A DNA stretch of 64,000 nt, taken from NCBI GenBank assembly GCA_947302275.1, contig CAMYUW010000008.1, positions 1-64,000 on the forward strand, read 5' to 3'. The notes under the pieces were generated by a model. It saw only the letters and a list, made by a program, of their open reading frames with translations, did not search any database and had not been told where the DNA came from. The DNA comes from an uncultured Prevotellaceae bacterium. GTDB taxonomy: Bacteria > Bacteroidota > Bacteroidia > Bacteroidales > Muribaculaceae. Below, in pieces: positions 28,489 to 36,008 of the stretch. Position numbers and translations under genes: made by a program. Each line of letters starts with the position of its first letter. Position 1 is the stretch's first letter.

Positions 28489-28555
28489 TTCATGAGGTAC
28501 TGAATACTTTTCCCATGCCTGCTTGATGATTATGGCATCTTGATGAAATTCAACT
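28489..28555 (-). repeat. Cassette-region repeat, long type, shortened (copy A)
   Basis: The outer motif GTTCATGAGGTACTG at 28489-28503 matches copies B and D; the inner part is diverged. Beyond it, on the minus strand, GAACGATTTATC...ACCGAATAATAA (28429 downwards) resembles the sequence flanking copy B. It lies just after the minus-strand stop at 28558. Confidence 0.55.
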
Positions 28556-28557
28556 AT

Positions 28558-28812
28558 CTAATTGAGTTGAACACCGCGTTCGTAAAGGTATTCAGGAGCA
28601 AAACCTATTTCATCGTTCCAGTCAATTGTGAATGGGTCAAGAGTGAACGCTTTGAAATAGTCGATATCTTGCAACTTCTTGCAGATTCCCTTTTGCATCA
28701 ATGGTGTGAAATCCACAAGTCGAACTTCTCCATTGCTGAATGTGATACGCAGTGTATAGTCTCTATCATATTCAGCTTTTGTTACTGTCAGCAATATTGA
28801 ATTAGCATCCAT
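28558..28812 (-). CDS. DUF2442 protein
   Basis: An 84-residue protein with the DUF2442 pattern (YDRDYTLRITFSNGEVRLVDF, then FKAFTLDPFTIDWNDEIGFAPEYLY in part). DUF2442 proteins are commonly paired with DUF4160 proteins, as here, and the pair has been proposed as a toxin-antitoxin-like module. Which partner would be the toxin is not settled. The gene lies 7 bp downstream of its partner on the same strand. Confidence 0.85.
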   Translation of the reverse strand: MDANSILLTVTKAEYDRDYTLRITFSNGEVRLVDFTPLMQKGICKKLQDIDYFKAFTLDPFTIDWNDEIGFAPEYLYERGVQLN

Positions 28813-28819
28813 GATAAAA

Positions 28820-29077
28820 TTATTTCAAGGGTTCTATCTTCTCAGGCTTTTCACTATTGGCAAGGCGTTCCCAGTTGCTCATCAACTCATCCTTATGTAG
28901 GTCAAGCCATTCATAGACAAGTTTTAATGCCCTGCGAGGCAAAGAACCAGTAACAATTCCGTCCTGGATAGTGATTATCGCTTTGTAGTTTTCATACCAC
29001 ACATGAAAATGTGGCGGATTGTGGTCATCTATATACATGTAGATGATAATACCGTAAAATCTGCTAATCTCTGGCAT
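28820..29077 (-). CDS. DUF4160 protein
   Basis: An 85-residue protein read from ATG at 29077 (MPEISRFYGIIIYMYIDDHN); the longer frame uses TTG. The motif YIDDHNPPHFHVWYENYKA is diagnostic for DUF4160. It is the first gene of a two-gene unit with DUF2442, and a promoter lies just upstream. The partnership, small size and location in an accessory run fit a mobile toxin-antitoxin-like module; activity is unproven. Confidence 0.88.
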   Translation of the reverse strand: MPEISRFYGIIIYMYIDDHNPPHFHVWYENYKAIITIQDGIVTGSLPRRALKLVYEWLDLHKDELMSNWERLANSEKPEKIEPLK

Positions 29078-29100
29078 AATCAAACATTTTTCTTAATTCG

Positions 29101-29134
29101 CAAATATAGACACTTTTCTTCAATTGGTGGCAAA
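29101..29134 (-). promoter_or_regulatory. Minus-strand promoter for DUF4160-DUF2442
   Basis: On the minus strand TTTG (29131-29134), a 22-bp gap, and TATATTTG (29101-29108), 23 bp before the start codon. Confidence 0.6.
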
Positions 29135-29210
29135 ATTGAATGGAATTTGTTAAGAATCCCGCAAATCCAGTGCCAAACACATCATTTTCTTTAAGATTTC
29201 GGTGATTAAT

Positions 29211-29286
29211 CGTTCATGAGGCGCTGGTACTCGCCAGACTTTTATAATTTTGGAAAAGTTCTTCAACCGCGTATGCCTTGAAGTGA
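29211..29286 (-). repeat. Cassette-region repeat, long type (copy B)
   Basis: Plus strand: GTTCATGAGGCGCTGGTAC..., CCAGACTTTTATAATTTTGG, and CAACCGCGTATGCCTTG. The 13-mer CAACCGCGTATGC is shared exactly with copy E, and the GGCGCTGGTAC and TTTATA...TGG blocks with copy C. A small hairpin TGACG-AAT-CGTCA follows at 29284-29296. It lies downstream of the minus-strand stop at 29334. Confidence 0.8.
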
Positions 29287-29333
29287 CGAATCGTCAAATA
29301 GGAATCCACATGTTGCAAAAGATTGCTATTGAC

Positions 29334-29675
29334 CTATTGCTCTAACGTCGTTATCCACTCGGCACATTCATCGGCGAGTAATGCGATGAGTTTCATGTAA
29401 TAGGTGGTCAGTTCGGCAGTCGATTTCTTGTTCAACCCTGCCATGTTATGTTGCAGGGAAAGCAGGATGCGGAGCATTCGGCGCGTGAACTGCTCGTCTT
29501 CAAAATAATTGATCAGGGCGATGATATGCTTGTAAGGGCAAAGACGATGCCCACATTCCCATGCATTGTAGGTGGCTTGAGATATATCCAAAGCAAAAGC
29601 TATCTGTTCTTGGGTTACACCCTTATTCTGGCGTGCTTGCAGGAGTGCTGAAGAGAAATCATACAGGATATTCAT
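29334..29675 (-). CDS. XRE-family helix-turn-helix regulator
   Basis: A 113-residue protein with a Cro/C1-type helix-turn-helix (about residues 8-62: ALLQARQNKGVTQEQIAFAL, then DISQATYNAWECGHRLCPYK). A helical C-terminal part of about 50 residues has no known domain. Its start overlaps the stop of the upstream membrane gene (ATGA at 29672-29675) and has a strong Shine-Dalgarno sequence, unusual in this phylum. The pair may be a self-regulating unit. Confidence 0.8.
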   Translation of the reverse strand: MNILYDFSSALLQARQNKGVTQEQIAFALDISQATYNAWECGHRLCPYKHIIALINYFEDEQFTRRMLRILLSLQHNMAGLNKKSTAELTTYYMKLIALLADECAEWITTLEQ

Positions 29676-30190
29676 TTCTCACCTCCTTTCAGATAGTAGG
29701 GCAAAAACTCATCAGGATCATTCACACTTATTGCAACGGGTATTCCTTTCTTGCGAATAATCAAAAAAACATTCTTTTCATCGACCACATAGGAGCGGAT
29801 ATTGCCGATTCCTTTCAGGTGAGGCCTACCGACATAACCAAATAATCCGCCACTGCCAAATACTCTTATCATAGGGATACGAGATAATAGCTTTTGCCCA
29901 TCGACTCGTACAATGCGGTCAATGTTTGCATAAGGTATGTGCTTTGTTCGAGCCAGAGTTCGAATACCAATGCCTTCATCGTTGGCAACTATATAGAGAG
30001 GGAAAAGAAAGAATGCCAAAATGGATGGGATCAAAATAAGAGCCATGAGGAGCAATAATGCTATTGTCAGATTAAAAATTCCTCTCGATATCAGGTACAT
30101 CATACTGAAGACAGCAAATAACCACACGGCAAGATATCCCCAATTTACTGATTTCCTCTGCGAATTCGAACATTCATATATTATTTTCAT
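29672..30190 (-). CDS. Membrane protein with PH-like domain
   Basis: A 172-residue protein from ATG 30190 (MKIIYECSNSQRK). A minus -7 box at 30228-30235 would place an alternative start at 30223 outside the transcript. Two hydrophobic helices (about 17-37 and 40-65) are followed by a beta-rich domain (NDEGIGIRTLARTKHIPYAN, VFLIIRKKGIPVAISVNDPD) resembling the bacterial PH-like fold (bPH). Function is unknown. It is translationally coupled to the XRE regulator downstream. Confidence 0.7.
   Translation of the reverse strand: MKIIYECSNSQRKSVNWGYLAVWLFAVFSMMYLISRGIFNLTIALLLLMALILIPSILAFFLFPLYIVANDEGIGIRTLARTKHIPYANIDRIVRVDGQKLLSRIPMIRVFGSGGLFGYVGRPHLKGIGNIRSYVVDEKNVFLIIRKKGIPVAISVNDPDEFLPYYLKGGEK
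29680..29690 (-). promoter_or_regulatory. Strong Shine-Dalgarno sequence
   Basis: Minus strand GAAAGGAGGTG lies about 5 bases before the ATG at 29675. Bacteroidota genes rarely use a full AAGGAGG, so it stands out; it sits inside the end of the upstream coding region and should drive efficient coupled translation. Confidence 0.6.
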
Positions 30191-30227
30191 AATTATCTCT
30201 GTTTGGGTTCTTAATTGATTCACGTTG

Positions 30228-30235
30228 CAAAGTTA
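30228..30235 (-). promoter_or_regulatory. Minus-strand -7 box for PH-like/XRE unit
   Basis: Reads TAACTTTG on the minus strand; no clear -33 TTTG. It lies between repeat copy C and the coding region, so this cassette carries its own promoter. Confidence 0.5.
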
Positions 30236-30301
30236 AAGCTCATTTCATCTCATTATTATCAGTTTTGCTGATAGAATAATTATCTCGCTGACTACTAGTT
30301 T

Positions 30302-30375
30302 AAGGCGCTGGTACACATCCAGAGCTTTATACTTCTGGAACAAGTGAACCAAGCGCCTGATGCTTTGGGAAAAAA
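30302..30375 (-). repeat. Cassette-region repeat, long type (copy C)
   Basis: Best structured copy. The outer arms GGCGCTGGTACAC and GTGAACCAAGCGCC pair with one bulged base and one mismatch; the inner arms TCCAGA and TCTGGA pair perfectly around about ten bases. It ends with CTGATGCTTTGGGAAAA, like copy F. It lies 7 bp beyond the minus-strand stop at 30383. Confidence 0.85.
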
Positions 30376-30382
30376 CGGCTTA

Positions 30383-30889
30383 TTACTTATCGATGAGTTC
30401 TTGCAGTTGTTCTTTAATCTCCTTATCTCTGCGATACCAACGACCATAACCTTTAATGTAAAAGATGATGCAAACAACGAATCCCAACAGAACCCCAATA
30501 GCCGAAAAGTAATGATCACTGGCATTGAGAAAGCAGTCGACTATTAATAAAAGCCATGCAATACACGCAGTTATAGTTTCGATACGAGCATATTCTTTAA
30601 ACCTTGACAATAACTGATCTGGAGTGTCAAGGTTGTCAATTTCCTTCTTGAACCGATAATTGTGCAAAACGGTCCATCCAGCCAGGCAACCAATGACTAT
30701 CCAAAGTATGAAGCTGGAAATGGCTTTAGTGTCATCTAGTCGTTGTCCCAAGTAGAATAAGAATACTATCGTTACGATTAAGACTATCAGTATACCGAAG
30801 GCAGAGCTTTTTGCTCTTGATTTGCATTTGCTCTTGATTTGCTCTAACAATTTGTCCCTGTCTCGGTTATCTAATGATTGAGTTTCCAT
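30383..30889 (-). CDS. Four-helix membrane protein of unknown function
   Basis: A 168-residue protein: charged N-terminus (about 1-28), helix pair (about 30-50 and 57-77), a charged linker (DNLDTPDQLLSRFKEYARIE), a second helix pair (about 105-122 and 128-148), and a basic-acidic tail. I do not recognise a family. It shares with 27746-28291 the scheme of a polar start, four helices and a charged tail, and both sit in the repeat-bounded accessory run. The upstream GDSL gene ends 54 bp away on the same strand. Confidence 0.7.
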   Translation of the reverse strand: METQSLDNRDRDKLLEQIKSKCKSRAKSSAFGILIVLIVTIVFLFYLGQRLDDTKAISSFILWIVIGCLAGWTVLHNYRFKKEIDNLDTPDQLLSRFKEYARIETITACIAWLLLIVDCFLNASDHYFSAIGVLLGFVVCIIFYIKGYGRWYRRDKEIKEQLQELIDK

Positions 30890-30943
30890 AATGCCTTGAA
30901 TTTATGGGATAATGAATGTCACTATAATGTCGCAAAGTTCTTG

Positions 30944-31615
30944 TTATTTATTGATAAACTCGAGGACTTGCTGTGCGATTGCCCTCATTCCTTTTTGGGT
31001 GGGGTGGTTTTGCTTTTTGTCAATATCTTTGAGCTCGATATATGGAATGCCGTAATGACTGCAGATCACCTTAGTAGATTCTACAATCTCTTTTCGCAAC
31101 TCGCTATTGATGATGAATATGATTTTTACATTGGGGTACCTCTGCTTTGCCTGTTGCAGTAGGTCGGCCAATGCGGGACGATAGTTGTAAAGGTCGTCAT
31201 GAGTAAAATTATCATATTGATATTCGCCCAGTTCTGCCCCCGCCCAGTCGTCGTTGGTGCCGCCAAAGATGAGAATCACATCAGGGCTGCCAAGGCGTGG
31301 CAATCGGGTGATAAACGACCGGGGGCTGTAATCTTCATTGTTGTATCCGTGGTAGCTGACCGTTGCACCGCTGTAGGAGTCGTTCTTCTCAATGAGGCAA
31401 CCCGCCTGATTGATGACCTGCCACCACCAGGTCTGGGTCACATTGTCCACGTCGGTTCTGGCAGTGTCGACTGGAGTGTAGTACCAGGCTTCGTTACCCT
31501 CAGGTATATACCCTTGAAAAGTCGAGTAAGAGTCACCTAAAATTGAAACTCGAGGCCGATTCTGCGCGCAGACAAACAGCGGAATCAACAGAGCAAAAAG
31601 CAATAATTTTTTCAT
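30944..31615 (-). CDS. Secreted SGNH/GDSL hydrolase
   Basis: A 223-residue protein with a signal peptide (about 1-17, ending FVCAQ). The SGNH blocks are visible: Ser29 in LGDSYSTF, Asn121 in FGGTNDDW, and His204 in QNHPTQKGM, with the aspartate replaced by Asn at the usual D-x-x-H position. It should hydrolyse an ester such as acetylated sugar. It is the only clearly catabolic-looking enzyme in the accessory run. Confidence 0.85.
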   Translation of the reverse strand: MKKLLLFALLIPLFVCAQNRPRVSILGDSYSTFQGYIPEGNEAWYYTPVDTARTDVDNVTQTWWWQVINQAGCLIEKNDSYSGATVSYHGYNNEDYSPRSFITRLPRLGSPDVILIFGGTNDDWAGAELGEYQYDNFTHDDLYNYRPALADLLQQAKQRYPNVKIIFIINSELRKEIVESTKVICSHYGIPYIELKDIDKKQNHPTQKGMRAIAQQVLEFINK

Positions 31616-31709
31616 AATTAGGCCAAATGATATACAAATGAATTCAATAACTATTGATGTCCAACAATCTTATTTTCTAATGATTGCATCAATTAGTTTC
31701 TTAATACGG

Positions 31710-31717
31710 CAAAGTTA
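31710..31717 (-). promoter_or_regulatory. Minus-strand -7 box for GDSL gene
   Basis: Reads TAACTTTG on the minus strand between repeat copy D and the coding region. No convincing -33 TTTG. Confidence 0.45.
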
Positions 31718-31758
31718 GGCATTTTTCTATATTATTTCTTATTATCTGGCAGTTTTTT

Positions 31759-31836
31759 GTTCATGAGGTGCTGGTGATCGTCTCGCGTTTTATGTTTTTG
31801 GATTAAGTAAGCCTGCCGCTCAATGTCAGAAGAGAC
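31759..31836 (-). repeat. Cassette-region repeat, long type (copy D)
   Basis: Plus strand GTTCATGAGGTGCTGGTGATC..., GTTTTATGTTTTTGG, then CCTGCCGCTCAATGTCAGAA. The outer motif and the central TTTAT block match copies B and C, with the inner portion diverged. It begins just beyond the minus-strand stop at 31841. Confidence 0.75.
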
Positions 31837-31840
31837 GGCA

Positions 31841-32107
31841 CTACTCTTCCTGGATAAAATGGTAATCTATTGTATGACCACATTTGCAAGCCGTGTTCGT
31901 GCATCTGCAAGCCTTTACATATTCTGTACAAGAACAGTTTGGAAACTGGCAAGCCGACAAGTCATAATCCCAATAAGTGTCTTCAAAATAGGCATCTGAG
32001 TCATCATTATGATAAGAAACCAGCGGGCTTGAAACAAGGAGTGAGCATGAAGAGAGGAGTGTGCTAGCCGCTACCAATAAGATTGATATGTTTTTAAGTG
32101 TTTTCAT
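31841..32107 (-). CDS. Small cysteine-rich lipoprotein
   Basis: Read from ATG 32107 the product is 88 residues: a lipoprotein signal peptide with lipobox LLSSC, an acidic spacer, and a C-terminal cysteine cluster (CQFPNCSCTEYVKACRC, then TNTACKCGHTIDYH). Eight cysteines and two histidines in about 35 residues suggest metal binding or disulfides. The longer frame from 32185 has no signal-like start. I do not recognise the family. Confidence 0.65.
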   Translation of the reverse strand: MKTLKNISILLVAASTLLSSCSLLVSSPLVSYHNDDSDAYFEDTYWDYDLSACQFPNCSCTEYVKACRCTNTACKCGHTIDYHFIQEE

Positions 32108-32300
32108 AACTGAGAGTTTTTGTGCCAAGACTAAGGTCCAGACTGATGATACAATTAGGTATTCTTTGTCTATTAGACACAACATTTTGCATAAAGCGAG
32201 CGGGATTCACGGCGTGGGTAGATTAACCTGGGTATGTTCAAGACGAAACCAAAAGTGCACACGACATAAACAGTTATATTAGATTAAACCCATCATAAAA

Positions 32301-32366
32301 AAATAGCGGTTGATTTACCGCAAAGGCAAATCAACCGCCTGATGTCTCGAAAAAGACGGGGGCTAT
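32301..32366 (-). repeat. Cassette-region repeat, hairpin type (copy F)
   Basis: GCGGTTGATTT (32306-32316) and AAATCAACCGC (32328-32338) form perfect 11-bp arms, followed by CTGATGTCTCGAAAAAGACG. Nearly identical to copy E across the hairpin; the trailing part resembles copy C. It lies downstream of the minus-strand LRR gene that ends at 32395. Confidence 0.85.
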
Positions 32367-32394
32367 TCAGCGTGATGAAGCAAACAGGTTGTTT

Positions 32395-34554
32395 TTAATT
32401 CCCACCCATAAGCAGATAGTCTAACAATGCCGTGACATCACCAATTGACAAAACGCCATTTTGGTCAAAATCGGCCGACTCAAAGTAGAAGGAATCCTGT
32501 TCTCCTCCCAACAAACAATCGATCATCAAGGTAACGTCTCCAATAGTTATCTGACCATCGCCGTTGGCATCTCCATTGACTGACATGTCAAACTCGACAA
32601 TGTGCTCAAACAGTTTCCAAGGATAAGTCGTTCGATAAGATTCAAGGCTGTTGCGAGGCACGCGCAGTGTGGCATTCACAAGACAGGAATCGCTGAAGAA
32701 AATGCCCGTGACACGAGGCGGCACATCGCGCATCGAGGTCACCGTGACAATAGAGTCGCACTTGTAGAACACACCTGACTGCATGGCTTCAACACTCCTG
32801 CCAATGGTTACATCGCGCAAAGCATAGCAATAGGCGAATGAATACTGATTGGCAAGAGCTAACGAATCAGGGATTCTTACACGCTTCAAGTTCTTGCACG
32901 AGGAAAATGCATGGTCTCCAATTTCGACAACTGACGGCATGGACACGCTTTCGAGTTTCATACAATTGCCAAAAGCCTCTCGACCAATCACCCGTACTGA
33001 TTTGGGAATGAAAAGTGTGAGGATTTGTGAACCACCTAAAAAATTGTTAGGTAACTCTTCGACACCGTCACCGATATTCAAGATTTCAATTGTAGATTTA
33101 TCATATATTGTGTTCGCGCAAGCTCTTGCATTCCAGTGCAGCACTTTTAAATCAGGACAATTGTCAAAGACGTAATCACCCATCGAGGTCAGTTGGTAAG
33201 GGATGGTGAGTTCAGATATCTTAGAGTGGCGCATGAAGCCCTCGGGCAGGGACTCCACCTCATCTCCAATGGTTAACTTCTCGATAGTAAAAAAGTTGTA
33301 CCCGCTATACTGATTTCCAAATGTTGCACAATTTCTTGAGTTCCAAATGAGTTCGGTTAGCGATTCGCAGCTATAGATTGCGTACTCACCCATTGAAGTG
33401 ATTGAAACCGGTATAGTAATTGTCAACATATCGGGGCACCCGTAGAAAGAGTAAGAGCCGATGGTCAACACCGATTCCGGTATAGTAATCGTTTCCAATC
33501 CATAACATTCATAGAATGAATAATTACCGATGGCTGTCACCGTGTTTGGTATTACCGTCTCACGACACCCAGCCAACAGCTTGTTGGTCGCGGTTACAAT
33601 GATAGCATTGCAATTATCACGGGAATCATATACCGGGTTTCCTTCTTCGACATGAATTGACTCCAGGTTAGAGCACCCTCTGAATGAACTCTCATCGATA
33701 CTTGTGACTCCCGCAGGAATAGTTAATGAGGAGAACGCGCGGCAGTAGGCGAACGTATCAAATCCAATGCTCGTAATGCCTCTCGGTATTGTGATGTTTG
33801 ACAAATGCTGGCACGAGAAAAACACATCGTCATTGATTGCAGTGATGGAGTCGGGTATGTTGATACTTTCAAGTTCATAACATGACGAGAATGCGCCTTT
33901 TTCAATCGAAGTAACCGATTGAGGAATTGTCAAGTGTTTCAGGCTTTTGCAGGAAACAAAAGCATATTCCTTGATTGTTTTCACACCATCAGGGATGTTT
34001 ACATCGGTCAAACTTGTGCAATAGTCAAACGTGTGAGTTCCTATCTCCGACAACTTTTCGGGCAGATGAACACGGGTTAATCCCGAGCAGAAATAGAAAC
34101 AGTAACTGCCCATGAGCTGTACCGAATCGGGTATGACAACTTCGGTCAGTGACCGGCAAGACCTAAATACATTGCCTCCCAACGTTGTGACACTTTCAGG
34201 AATGGATACACTGGTCAAGTTAGAGCAGTAACCAAAAGCCATATAATTCACTGATTCCACTCCTTCGCTGATAACGACACTGTTCAGATTACTGCAATTG
34301 ATGAATGCTTGGGCCCCGATTTCACGTACAAAATACGCTATCCCGTCATACTCCACAGTGGCAGGAATAACGATGTCGCCGCTGTAATCATTACTGCTTG
34401 TGTTTGTTTTGCAGGTCACCCTCACTGAAGTGTCATCTATCTTGCTATAATAAACACCGTCGACCTTGAAATCATAAGCCGAAACGGTTTGCACGACACA
34501 CAGGAAAACCAGTACAAATAACGAGAATTTGAAGTTTGAAATAAGTTGTTTCAT
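32395..34554 (-). CDS. Secreted LRR protein with C-terminal dockerin-like domain
   Basis: A 719-residue protein: signal peptide (about 1-26, VQTVSAYDF), the head domain typical of this family (VDGVYYSKIDDTSVRVTC), about eighteen BspA-type LRR_5 repeats (about 75-635), and a dockerin-like tail (about 655-719) with two calcium loops, DANGDGQITIGD and DFDQNGVLSIGD, each followed by a VTxLxDxLL helix. The dockerin suggests attachment to another surface protein. It has its own promoter (34653-34684) and heads the minus-strand accessory run. Confidence 0.9.
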   Translation of the reverse strand: MKQLISNFKFSLFVLVFLCVVQTVSAYDFKVDGVYYSKIDDTSVRVTCKTNTSSNDYSGDIVIPATVEYDGIAYFVREIGAQAFINCSNLNSVVISEGVESVNYMAFGYCSNLTSVSIPESVTTLGGNVFRSCRSLTEVVIPDSVQLMGSYCFYFCSGLTRVHLPEKLSEIGTHTFDYCTSLTDVNIPDGVKTIKEYAFVSCKSLKHLTIPQSVTSIEKGAFSSCYELESINIPDSITAINDDVFFSCQHLSNITIPRGITSIGFDTFAYCRAFSSLTIPAGVTSIDESSFRGCSNLESIHVEEGNPVYDSRDNCNAIIVTATNKLLAGCRETVIPNTVTAIGNYSFYECYGLETITIPESVLTIGSYSFYGCPDMLTITIPVSITSMGEYAIYSCESLTELIWNSRNCATFGNQYSGYNFFTIEKLTIGDEVESLPEGFMRHSKISELTIPYQLTSMGDYVFDNCPDLKVLHWNARACANTIYDKSTIEILNIGDGVEELPNNFLGGSQILTLFIPKSVRVIGREAFGNCMKLESVSMPSVVEIGDHAFSSCKNLKRVRIPDSLALANQYSFAYCYALRDVTIGRSVEAMQSGVFYKCDSIVTVTSMRDVPPRVTGIFFSDSCLVNATLRVPRNSLESYRTTYPWKLFEHIVEFDMSVNGDANGDGQITIGDVTLMIDCLLGGEQDSFYFESADFDQNGVLSIGDVTALLDYLLMGGN

Positions 34555-34652
34555 CGCTTGTTCAATTCTATTAATACAACATAATGAGAGTTACACACAT
34601 ATTGCCTCAACCAAAAATCATGGTCTTGCAGACAACTAATATGATACTCTTG

Positions 34653-34684
34653 CAAAATTACAGGTTTTTCTATTATTATCCAAA
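34653..34684 (-). promoter_or_regulatory. Canonical promoter for LRR-dockerin gene
   Basis: On the minus strand TTTG (34681-34684), a 20-bp gap, TAATTTTG (34653-34660). It leaves a leader of about 90 bases. Confidence 0.75.
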
Positions 34685-34819
34685 TAAATAAGCCTATCAG
34701 GAAAAAAAACAGCAACAGTGGCATGTCTTTTTGAGAAAATGTTTAACTTTGTGGTTTAGATTGCAAGAAACAAAAACTGCGGGGCGTTGAGTCGTCTCCA
34801 CTTAATTACTCAAACTACT

Positions 34820-36001
34820 ATGATAGAGAACGAGAACATACCCATTCCAATTGAGTATCAGGACATTTGTCCGATTCCTGATAAGGACTTCCAGACGGCG
34901 ATGACTATTCTGGTTCAGGAGCCCGGTTTCCAGAAGATTGTGGCGATGGCGCTACCTAACTACAAGTATTCAGAACTCAAGCATGTGTTGCTGGGCATTA
35001 ACTCCAAGCATGAGTTCCAGGTGAAGGTGATGAAACCCTTTATCGAGGGACTGATGGCCAAGACGGGCACAACGCTCACTACCAGCGGCAATGAGAACCT
35101 GGACAAGGAGGTGCCTTACACCTTTGTCACCAACCACCGTGACATCGTCCTCGACTCGGCCCAATTGAGCTACCTGCTTATCAAGGGTGGACGTGATGCC
35201 TGCGAGATTGCTATCGGCAACAACCTGCTTATCTATGACTGGATTACTAAGCTGGTGCGCATGAACAAGAGCTTTATCGTGAAGCGCAACCTGGGCCGCA
35301 TCCAGACACTGACTGCCGCTGTGCAGCTGTCGGGCTATATGCACTTTGCCGTTGAGCAGAAGCGTGCTTCTCTGTGGATCGCCCAGCGTGAGGGCCGTTG
35401 CAAGGATAGCAATGACCGCACCCAGGAGAGTCTGATCAAGATGCTCGCCTATGGCAACCGCGATAAGTCCTTCATCGAGAGTCTCAAGGAACTGAATATC
35501 GCTCCCATCTCCATCAGCTATGAGTATGACCCCAACGATTACCTCAAGGCTAAGGAGTTCCTGTGCAAGAGCAAGAATCCCAACTGGCGCAAGGCGCCCG
35601 AGGATGACCTCATCAGCATGAAGACAGGAATCATCGGCCATAAGGGTGAGGTGCACTACGCCTTCACGCCCTGCATCAACGAGGAACTCGACAAAATTCC
35701 CGAGGGTCTCGACAAGTTCCTGGAGGTGGACCGCGTCTGCGCCATCATCGACCACGCTATCCATCAGAACTACAAGATTTTCAAGAACAACTACATCGCC
35801 CACGACATTCTGTTCGACGACAAGCACTTTGCCGACAAATACACCCAGGAGGAGCGCGAGGCGTTTGAGCAATACCTCTCAAGCCAGATCGATAAGACCG
35901 AGGGCATCAAGTTGAGCGAAGCCGACCGCTTCTACATGTACAACAAGATGTTGCAGATGTACAGCAATCCGCTGAGCAACTATCTTGAGGCAACCAAGTA
36001 A
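34820..36001 (+). CDS. Acyltransferase (PlsC/LPLAT-like)
   Basis: A 393-residue protein read from MIENENIPIPIEYQ at 34820; the frame open to 34787 lacks similarity. The segment YTFVTNHRDIVLDSAQLSYL carries the NHx-D type acyltransferase motif, followed by FIVKRNLGRIQTL and LWIAQREGRCKDSNDRTQ, all matching a Bacteroidota family of putative glycerol-phosphate or lysophospholipid acyltransferases. No membrane helix is obvious, so it may be peripheral. The lipid substrate is unknown. A possible -7 box TAACTTTG lies at 34744-34751. Confidence 0.78.
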   Translation: MIENENIPIPIEYQDICPIPDKDFQTAMTILVQEPGFQKIVAMALPNYKYSELKHVLLGINSKHEFQVKVMKPFIEGLMAKTGTTLTTSGNENLDKEVPYTFVTNHRDIVLDSAQLSYLLIKGGRDACEIAIGNNLLIYDWITKLVRMNKSFIVKRNLGRIQTLTAAVQLSGYMHFAVEQKRASLWIAQREGRCKDSNDRTQESLIKMLAYGNRDKSFIESLKELNIAPISISYEYDPNDYLKAKEFLCKSKNPNWRKAPEDDLISMKTGIIGHKGEVHYAFTPCINEELDKIPEGLDKFLEVDRVCAIIDHAIHQNYKIFKNNYIAHDILFDDKHFADKYTQEEREAFEQYLSSQIDKTEGIKLSEADRFYMYNKMLQMYSNPLSNYLEATK

Positions 36002-36008
36002 TTTTAAT

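Noticed and set aside
29940..29980. tRNA-like GTTCGAGCC / GTTCGAATACC sequence
   Set aside because: No acceptor stem or anticodon arm could be built, and it lies within the PH-like membrane gene.
27672..32366. Calling the region a proven integron
   Set aside because: No integrase gene, no primary attI site and no convincing GTTRRRY core were seen; only the architecture is similar, so it is reported as a hypothesis.
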